Below, in pieces: positions 56,771-62,526 of a stretch of 64,000 nt of DNA. The notes under the pieces were generated by a model. The model was not told where the DNA came from. It was given only the letters and a program-made list of their open reading frames with translations, and made no database searches. Source of the DNA: Limnohabitans sp. (GTDB taxonomy: Bacteria; Pseudomonadota; Gammaproteobacteria; Burkholderiales; Burkholderiaceae_C); contig NZ_JAFEIF010000082.1 of the NCBI RefSeq assembly GCF_017848645.1, forward strand, positions 1-64,000, written 5' to 3'. A program made the translations under genes and the position numbers. Within the stretch, counting starts at the first letter, position 1; every line of letters starts with the position of its first letter.

Positions 56771-57184
56771 TCACGCCCCCACCCACACCACAAAGCGCTT
56801 GTGGCCCGCCGCCAGTTGCGGGTCCCACACGTCCCAATAGCTCACGCGGCAATGGGGCTGCAAACCTGCGCGCCACGCGGCCCACACCGCAGACTGGGGA
56901 TTGAAGTCGCCCGGCGCATGCACCCGCAGCAGCAGCGCCTTGCGGGTTGTGGGCGTGACCACCTGCGACCAGGCCCTGTGCAAAGCGCGGGACTGGTCGG
57001 CAGCGTTGGTGGCCTCGGCAAAAGCCACCTGCAGGGGCCAACCGTGAACGCGCCCCGCATGCCCAGCAGGCAACAGCGCCAGCAAATCTTCGACATCGGC
57101 ATTCACGCGCAAGGACCGCACACCATCCCACGCCAAAGCCATGCAGGTGTCGCGCACCGCCCGAATTGAATCGATCTGCCCCAT
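56771..57184 (-). CDS. conserved-looking hypothetical protein
   Basis: A 137-residue protein with a strong AGGAGG five bases upstream of its ATG. It has no signal peptide, membrane helix or motif I recognise; composition is alpha/beta with an aromatic-rich C-terminus (YWDVWDP). It converges with the sirtuin gene (8-base gap), and a terminator upstream separates it from the PIN module, so it is probably monocistronic. No function is proposed. Confidence 0.65.
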   Translation of the reverse strand: MGQIDSIRAVRDTCMALAWDGVRSLRVNADVEDLLALLPAGHAGRVHGWPLQVAFAEATNAADQSRALHRAWSQVVTPTTRKALLLRVHAPGDFNPQSAVWAAWRAGLQPHCRVSYWDVWDPQLAAGHKRFVVWVGA

Positions 57185-57194
57185 CGGAACCTCC

Positions 57195-57226
57195 TGAAAA
57201 TGAAAGGCCGCTCAACCGAGCGGCCT
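57195..57226 (-). terminator. intrinsic terminator of the HTH/PIN operon
   Basis: On the minus strand AGGCCGCT / AGCGGCCT arms enclose a six-base loop and are followed by TTTCATTTTC, 60 bases past the PIN stop codon. Confidence 0.85.
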
Positions 57227-57285
57227 GATCTGATTTTCAGAAGCACCACGACATTTGGCGTCGCAAAGGGGCAAGTTCACAAGCC

Positions 57286-57948
57286 TCAAGCCACCAATCC
57301 CCAGCGCGATGCGAGTGATGAGGCCAATGCTTCATTTTGGAATTGTTGTGGACTGCGAATAGACGCCAGCATGTCAAGCAGCGTGAATTTTGGATTTTTG
57401 AAATCGGCAGTTGTCTTTAGCAAACTCTTTGACAACCCCTCAGCGTCCAACTGTGCCACCAGATCCAGCACATCACCTGGATGCAACGGGTGGACATCAA
57501 ACGGTAGCAAAGCAATTCCGGGTAAATCTTTCAAGTTATCAGTTGCCAGCACCACACTGCCGCCCGATGCCCTTGCCCAATCGGCAGCAGCAAGCGCCAC
57601 ATGCACATCATCTGAATCAGGCAACTGCAACAGGGGCGCAAATACCGAACTGTTTCGCAGTACATCCAAGCGCTTGTCGTCTGCTTGCCATCCCGGGGGG
57701 AGGCAATTGGGCACCAAGTACTTTTTGATGGACTCCAAACGTCTTTGAGCCCAAATCAAATCCTCAAACGCAAGCTCTCTTTGATTCGTTTCGGCCCGCA
57801 ACCGCGCCCGGTGTTTGGCGTATTCCACCTCAATCTGCGGCGTCCACCTCAGATCGATCAGCTTGGCCTTGGCCAAATCGAACAGCACATACGAGACCAC
57901 ATCCTTGACCAGAATGTTGGCATCGGCCAAGACCCGCAAGGGCAACAT
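57286..57948 (-). CDS. PIN-domain protein, likely toxin of an HTH/PIN pair
   Basis: A 220-residue protein beginning MLPLRVLADANILVKDVVSY, where ADAN supplies the first PIN acidic residue. Later acidic positions include the PDSDDVHVALAAADWA helix and the VLATDNLKDLP strand near the C-terminal third, the classic PIN catalytic set. The ATG at 57948 shares one base with the stop of the upstream HTH gene (TGATG); a TTG start one codon earlier is possible. A long C-terminal region follows the PIN core. It likely cleaves RNA. Confidence 0.82.
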   Translation of the reverse strand: MLPLRVLADANILVKDVVSYVLFDLAKAKLIDLRWTPQIEVEYAKHRARLRAETNQRELAFEDLIWAQRRLESIKKYLVPNCLPPGWQADDKRLDVLRNSSVFAPLLQLPDSDDVHVALAAADWARASGGSVVLATDNLKDLPGIALLPFDVHPLHPGDVLDLVAQLDAEGLSKSLLKTTADFKNPKFTLLDMLASIRSPQQFQNEALASSLASRWGLVA

Positions 57949-58535
57949 CAAGCAGACAAACCCAATTTTTTGGCCAGTGCACCAGCCCGCGCCTTGGACT
58001 GTTGACGTGCCTTGCTTGCCGTGGCCGGACCTTCATCCAGACGCGTTAAATCCACCGCTTTGCGTGCTTGGGCCAAAGTTTTGGGGGCCGCAGCAGAGGC
58101 CTTGGCAACCAGCGCTTCGAACTCGCTGGCCAGCACCTTGCGGTGACCGCCTGCTGTGCGGTGCACCTTGCCAGCGTAAGTGCCCGAGTCAAGCAAAGCC
58201 GCCACAAACGGCCGCGAAAAACCGCAACGGTTGGCCGCCTCCTGCGTGCTGATCCAGTCGTTGGCTGGCTGGACTTTCGCTTTGCCTCGGCCTTGGCTTG
58301 CAGGTGCATCGGCCAATTGGGCCATCTGGCGGGCCAGCGATTCGGCCATGGCGTCAACGTCCAACGCCGGCATCACGGCCCCATGCGCCTTCAACTCCTT
58401 GGGCAAGGCCAAACGCAAAGCCGACGCGCATCGAGCCTGAAACGAGGCTACCGAATCCTCCCTCAAACGCGATTTTGGAGGCTGCGACAAGGCCACAGAT
58501 TTGACCTGCTTTTGAGGCTGCAAAAGGGTGCCCAT
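57948..58535 (-). CDS. excisionase-type HTH protein, likely antitoxin
   Basis: A 195-residue protein with AAGGAG eight bases before its ATG. The first ~95 residues are basic and Ala/Leu-rich; residues about 95-150 carry a MerR/excisionase-like DNA-binding domain (WISTQEAANRCGFSRPFVAA, then TAGGHRKV with the arginine-containing wing). The last ~40 residues are Lys/Ala-rich and may wrap the PIN protein. One-base overlap with the PIN gene and the shared terminator indicate a toxin-antitoxin operon. Confidence 0.8.
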   Translation of the reverse strand: MGTLLQPQKQVKSVALSQPPKSRLREDSVASFQARCASALRLALPKELKAHGAVMPALDVDAMAESLARQMAQLADAPASQGRGKAKVQPANDWISTQEAANRCGFSRPFVAALLDSGTYAGKVHRTAGGHRKVLASEFEALVAKASAAAPKTLAQARKAVDLTRLDEGPATASKARQQSKARAGALAKKLGLSA

Positions 58536-58755
58536 ACCAAAACTCCTTGAATTTGAGGGTTGCGAAAAAACGAAAAAATCGAAACGAATTATGCGCCATC
58601 GTCTTGCCCCAGGCAAGCAGATCAAGACCTCTTCGTAAAGGGTACACGCCAAAGCAGGACAAACACCTTTCGTGTCAGGTCTTATGCAAACAAGCATCAA
58701 GGCCGAAAGGCCGAAAAGCCCAATTCGCCACCACCCTCACGACGAATTCAGCGCA

Positions 58756-59304
58756 TCAACCCAAACCCAACCTCCGCGCATACAGCCCATCAAACACCCC
58801 CTCCAGCCCCGGGTGCACGCCGCGCAGGCCTGCGACCACGGAGGCGGCCCAGTCGAAGTAGGCCTGTTTGCGCTCGGGCGACCAATCGGCGGGTGGCGAG
58901 GTCAGGATGTCGCGCACATTGCTGATCTTGTCGGCCAGCTTGACCAACTTGGCCTGAGGCGAGATGTGCGGCGCGTGCTCGATCTGCAGCTGCTTGCGCA
59001 GGGCCTTACCCAGCAACTTGTCGTCGGTCACCTCCAGCACCACAGCAGCCACCTGATCGCCAAACAAGGCCCGCAGCTCGTCGATCGTGGTTTCGGTGTC
59101 CTCGATGGTGTCGTGCAGCACGGCGGCGCACAGCACCGTCACATCCTGCACGCCGCCCTCGTTGGCCAGCACGTTGGCCAACGCAATCGGGTGGTTGATG
59201 TAGGGCGAAGCCTCGGCGTCTTTGCGTCTTTGGTTGCGGTGCTTGTCGGCGGCAAAGGCCACGGCTTGGATCAGAGTGGCCAGGGGGTTGGGGGGAGTTG
59301 GCAT
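58756..59304 (-). CDS. small HD-domain (p)ppGpp hydrolase, MESH1-like
   Basis: A 182-residue HD hydrolase consisting only of the RelA/SpoT-type hydrolase domain: the NHPIALANVLA histidine, the HD pair in AAVLHDTIEDTETT, and KLVKLADKISNVRDI with the later Asp. There is no synthetase or regulatory domain, as in MESH1-type small alarmone hydrolases. These cleave the pyrophosphate of (p)ppGpp, and some neutralise toxic synthetases, but none is adjacent. It lies among toxin-antitoxin genes. Confidence 0.88.
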   Translation of the reverse strand: MPTPPNPLATLIQAVAFAADKHRNQRRKDAEASPYINHPIALANVLANEGGVQDVTVLCAAVLHDTIEDTETTIDELRALFGDQVAAVVLEVTDDKLLGKALRKQLQIEHAPHISPQAKLVKLADKISNVRDILTSPPADWSPERKQAYFDWAASVVAGLRGVHPGLEGVFDGLYARRLGLG

Positions 59305-59373
59305 GCTTTAATACATGGAGATTGTTAAAAAGCCAAGGGGATTGGACGTATTTCTTTAACTAAAATCTGTTTC

Positions 59374-59461
59374 GCAGGTGAGCGTGAGACTGGTAGAGGT
59401 TGGCAGCAATGGCAACAGCCCGAAACGGGTGGGCCCCTCGAACTCAGGACCTGCATTTTTT
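59374..59461 (+). ncRNA. candidate structured small RNA, family unknown
   Basis: An 88-base stretch with paired ends: GCAGGT (59374-59379) pairs with ACCTGC (59449-59454), GAG with CTC just inside, and TTTTTT follows the 3' arm. Internal helices include GAGG with CCTC and the small hairpin CCCG-AAA-CGGG. The closed, branched layout ending in a U-run is that of a stand-alone small RNA on the plus strand. I recognise no Rfam family. Confidence 0.4.
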
Positions 59462-59462
59462 C

Positions 59463-59486
59463 AAATGCCCGCAGATGCGGGCATTT
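59463..59486. repeat. perfect inverted repeat after the RNA candidate
   Basis: AAATGCCCGC and GCGGGCATTT close a four-base AGAT loop just after the U-run. The T-richer flank is on the plus strand. It may be a second terminator or part of the RNA; the minus-strand BamE-like gene also ends nearby at 59534. Confidence 0.55.
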
Positions 59487-59533
59487 GGTTGCATGACTCA
59501 CAAGTTGACCTGTAACTGTCATTCTTACGAGGC

Positions 59534-60289
59534 TCACCTGTTTTGCGCAGCCTCAAAGTGATCAGCCCGTTGAATGCGAGGCAAAGTCAGATCTGTGCCG
59601 TTCCAGCGCACAGTGCGCAAGAGCTTTTCGCCTTTGTTGTAGACCAGCAGGGCTTCTTCACCCGCAAAAACGTAGACATCCACAAACTCCAGCGCGTTTT
59701 GCCCGTTGCGGCTGCCGGCTGGAGCGCCCAGGATGGCACTCACCTGGTCACGCGGCATGTTCACGGCAACGCCATCAAAGATGGGGGGCAGCTCCAGCAA
59801 GAAGGAATACCGGGCACGACGGTTTTCGTTGGACGTGACATCACCACACATTTGGCGAATCTCCTCCACCCCGCCCAGCGCGGTGTAAGTGATCTCAACT
59901 TGGTCTACGGTACAAAGACCGTTTCGCGGTACTTTGTAGACATCGCGCAGTTTCTGGCCTGACGCGCGTCCACTTTGGGCAGGCTCGCCCACCAGCGACA
60001 ACACCATTTCGCGTGTCATTCCGCGCTCAATTTTGTCGGCACCGAGCAGCATGATTTTGGGTTTGGCAGGCTTCGCGGGAGCGGGGCTCATCACGAGCTT
60101 GACGCTCTCTGTCGTGCGCTTAACCGCATCAACCACGCCATTGATGCCCGCCAGGCCCATCAAGGGATTGGCTTGCGCCACGCCTGTCGCAGCAGCAAGC
60201 ACCAATGCAAAGATCGCGTGTTGAATTTTGGATGTGGCCGTTGCAGACCAGATGATGTTGCCAGTAGACCGGGTGATGTGTGTTTGCAT
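59534..60289 (-). CDS. exported protein with two BamE-like motifs
   Basis: A 251-residue protein preceded by AGGAGG. A signal peptide ends near AQA (residue 40), with an unusually long n-region. Two segments have the G/N-M-x-x-x-x-V-x-x-x-x-G-x-P pattern of BamE/SmpA domains: residues 90-103 (GMTREMVLSLVGEP) and 177-190 (NMPRDQVSAILGAP). It lacks a lipobox, so it is not BamE itself. It is probably periplasmic, and its role is unknown. Confidence 0.7.
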   Translation of the reverse strand: MQTHITRSTGNIIWSATATSKIQHAIFALVLAAATGVAQANPLMGLAGINGVVDAVKRTTESVKLVMSPAPAKPAKPKIMLLGADKIERGMTREMVLSLVGEPAQSGRASGQKLRDVYKVPRNGLCTVDQVEITYTALGGVEEIRQMCGDVTSNENRRARYSFLLELPPIFDGVAVNMPRDQVSAILGAPAGSRNGQNALEFVDVYVFAGEEALLVYNKGEKLLRTVRWNGTDLTLPRIQRADHFEAAQNR

Positions 60290-60326
60290 GAGACCTCCTG
60301 TTGAAAGGTCTTTAGTTTCGGCTTAA

Positions 60327-60347
60327 CCCCGACAGGGCGTGTCGGGG
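60327..60347. repeat. GC hairpin upstream of the BamE-like gene
   Basis: CCCCGACA and TGTCGGGG are perfect inverted arms around GGGCG, 38 bases upstream of the gene's start codon. It could be a 5' leader hairpin or a protein-binding site. Confidence 0.45.
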
Positions 60348-60479
60348 TCGGTGGTTTTGTGAACAATAGAAACAGGGTTGCCAACCACTTGGACGGGCAC
60401 ACAGTCATGCCTCAGACGGGCCTTACGCCAAGCACACAGAACGGTGAGTTATGCAGAGTTTCCCTAGATCAGAGTTTAT

Positions 60480-60485
60480 TATAAT
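60480..60485 (+). promoter_or_regulatory. perfect -10 element upstream of the small Cys protein
   Basis: TATAAT lies 25 bases before the ATG at 60510 in AT-rich DNA. No good -35 hexamer is seen at the right distance, so the promoter may depend on the AT-rich context or an activator. Confidence 0.4.
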
Positions 60486-60509
60486 TTAAACCTTTTAAAG
60501 GATGTTTAT

Positions 60510-60710
60510 ATGCCTACACAAGATTTCCCAGCAACACAAAAAATTTGTGGTAGCTGTATGTATTGGGCTGGAAAAAGAGAGCCAATTGAAAATAACAAAA
60601 AGGCCCGTTGTGAGCGAGAAAGCTCACCCTGTCTAGCAAATAAGCCACAAACAAAAACACCGCTAAGCACATGCTCAAAATGGGTTATGTGGGGTTTGCT
60701 AAAACGTTGA
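60510..60710 (+). CDS. small cysteine-motif protein, function unknown
   Basis: A 66-residue protein with AAAGGA eight bases upstream. Its motif CGSCMYW at residues 13-19, with further cysteines near 34, 41 and 55, suggests one small zinc site. It ends in WVMWGLLKR. Proteins opening with an I-C-x-x-C-x-Y-W stretch are common in mobile-element cargo. Codon use is AT-richer than in genes left of 59.5 kb, in line with transfer. The gene looks real because of its RBS, -10 element and motif. Confidence 0.65.
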   Translation: MPTQDFPATQKICGSCMYWAGKREPIENNKKARCERESSPCLANKPQTKTPLSTCSKWVMWGLLKR

Positions 60711-61270
60711 ATCGAATTTGCAAAATCGAATAGAAGTGCTGAGTCGTTTGGGCAACGACGTCGGAGAGGTGTGTGCCGTGGCCATACGGTTTTTTTCTGC
60801 GTATGGTAGGGCTTTGCAGGCAGACAACCTATTGGACAGCAGCGCTGGCCGGCTGAGCGTTTGGGCACCTGACTCACCTTGTTGTTTGGCAAGAAGAGCT
60901 GATGGGAAGGCGTAAGGGGTGCTAGGCATTAAATAACCCGACCGTTATTCCCGTGACTCCTAATTATGGGCCTTTTGAAACTAGTCTCTACAACCACCAG
61001 GGTGCAAACCATCAGAAAATTCTCTTGCTTTTAACCCCCCGCAGATTCAGGCGACTCAATTGATGAAAGCGGTTTTTACCATTGATTCCCATCCCAATAA
61101 AAAAGTTTTTAGCCAAACACACACCTCATGCCATTTTATACTGGATGCCACCCGGAAATTTCAGGAACTTTCTTATTCCAGAAAATCAACCTATGTAACT
61201 TATACCTATTGCTGTTGTATAAAATAGCTCAAGGTCTTTTGAAAAAAAATATTCAATATTCTCTATGAAA
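60711..61270. other. 560-base gene-poor, AT-rich stretch
   Basis: No convincing gene is seen. It contains two hairpins: GTCGTT/AACGAC (60743-60759) and CCATACG/CGTATGG around a T-rich loop (60782-60806). Short open frames on both strands at 60718-60929 are uncharacterised. A 54-codon frame at 61063-61227 lacks a good RBS. Confidence 0.5.
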
Positions 61271-62509
61271 TCACTCCTTCAAAATGCCTTGCAACTTTGA
61301 ACGAATAGAATCTGCAACAACAGCCCCTTCACTCAATGCCTTACCTTTAACACGAGCCAACACCTTGGAAAGCTCATGGACAAACACCTCGGAGGAATAA
61401 AGATTTCTATTTTCAATTCCTCCTTTAATTTTTATTTTTTCAGAAGAAATTTGTATTAAACCATCACGGATCAAAGCATAAAGGTAACAATCAATATCAA
61501 TATTCCCTTCGCTTGCGCCCTGTTTAATTTCAATAATTTGACCCCACTCAATACGTACACTCCCCTCAAGCACTCTATCTGCCGTCAACCAAAATCTACC
61601 CCACTTTTTATATTTTCTAACGCCCCTACGATAATCCAATAAATTTTCCTCGGAAAGATCCAATCCATCCTCATCAAGAGATTGACTGCCTTGCTGTGGA
61701 AAATAACGGATAGTGGGACGTCGCTCAGCACCCAACTTCAAATCTGCAAGACGATCAGAGACTTGTTGCCAGTTTTGTACCAAATTACCAAAAACCTCTG
61801 GTCCACGACTGATTTTCTTAGCAGAAGAAGCCCTGCCTTTGCCGCTTGCATGCGGAAGAAACGTAAAAACCATAAATGATAGCAATGCGTCGTAATCATT
61901 ATTATTTTTTTCATCATTTATAGGCAACTGATACATGGCATATCCTTCTTGACAAAGATAATCAACAAAAAAATCTACTAACTCTGAATTTAAGCTACCA
62001 GAACGCAACTTATCATTTAATTCTGAAAAATACATATGAGCCACATATTTCGAGTTCATTTCAATGCAACACCGTTCAGATTCTGCTAGAGGAAATGCTG
62101 TCAAAAACACAACGGCTCGGTCCTCAATTTTCTGACGTCCTTTTGCCCAATTTATATATTGATCCAATTGCCCAGGTAAGAATCCATCTTTGATCTTAAT
62201 TTCAACCAGTATTATTCCTTTCTTACTGCCGGAATCCAGCTCAATGGCAAGATCCGCACGACGATCCTTCCCATCATCTTCAACGTCAATCCGCTCTTTA
62301 TTGACTAAATAAGAAAACTCAGTCGTAACATCCTGCAATTCCTTTTTCTTCCACCTGTTCTCGAGTGGTGCAATATTAAACAATGGAAAAATCACCTCTA
62401 TTCGCTTGGATGCAATTTGCTCAATAATATTCCCAATATATCTTCCATGAAATTCGGCCTTGAATTTTCTTTGTATTGAAGAAAAAAAATTAGTGTTCTG
62501 TCGTGCCAT
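61271..62509 (-). CDS. PD-(D/E)XK nuclease-like protein of unknown family
   Basis: A 412-residue, lysine-rich protein. The catalytic pattern is visible in order: a buried Glu near 30, Asp86 in RADLAIE, then ILVEIKIKDG with Glu103 and Lys105, followed by QLDQYINWAKG with a conserved-style Gln/Tyr helix. The C-terminal two-thirds match nothing I recognise. Base composition is clearly AT-richer than the rest of the window, so it was probably acquired. It neighbours a second nuclease, which hints at DNA defence, but the role is unproven. Confidence 0.72.
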   Translation of the reverse strand: MARQNTNFFSSIQRKFKAEFHGRYIGNIIEQIASKRIEVIFPLFNIAPLENRWKKKELQDVTTEFSYLVNKERIDVEDDGKDRRADLAIELDSGSKKGIILVEIKIKDGFLPGQLDQYINWAKGRQKIEDRAVVFLTAFPLAESERCCIEMNSKYVAHMYFSELNDKLRSGSLNSELVDFFVDYLCQEGYAMYQLPINDEKNNNDYDALLSFMVFTFLPHASGKGRASSAKKISRGPEVFGNLVQNWQQVSDRLADLKLGAERRPTIRYFPQQGSQSLDEDGLDLSEENLLDYRRGVRKYKKWGRFWLTADRVLEGSVRIEWGQIIEIKQGASEGNIDIDCYLYALIRDGLIQISSEKIKIKGGIENRNLYSSEVFVHELSKVLARVKGKALSEGAVVADSIRSKLQGILKE

Positions 62510-62526
62510 AAATTACTTTCGTCATT

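Noticed and set aside
59430..59454. A tRNA T-arm-like string (CTCGAACTC) within the RNA candidate
   Set aside because: No acceptor stem, anticodon arm or D-arm can be built around it on either strand, so a tRNA call is not supported.
60718..60929. Overlapping short frames on both strands
   Set aside because: Neither has an RBS or family motif, and they occupy a hairpin-rich interval better explained as non-coding.
61063..61227. A 54-codon plus-strand frame in the AT-rich border region
   Set aside because: It lacks a properly spaced Shine-Dalgarno sequence and any recognisable motif, and AT-rich DNA yields such frames by chance.
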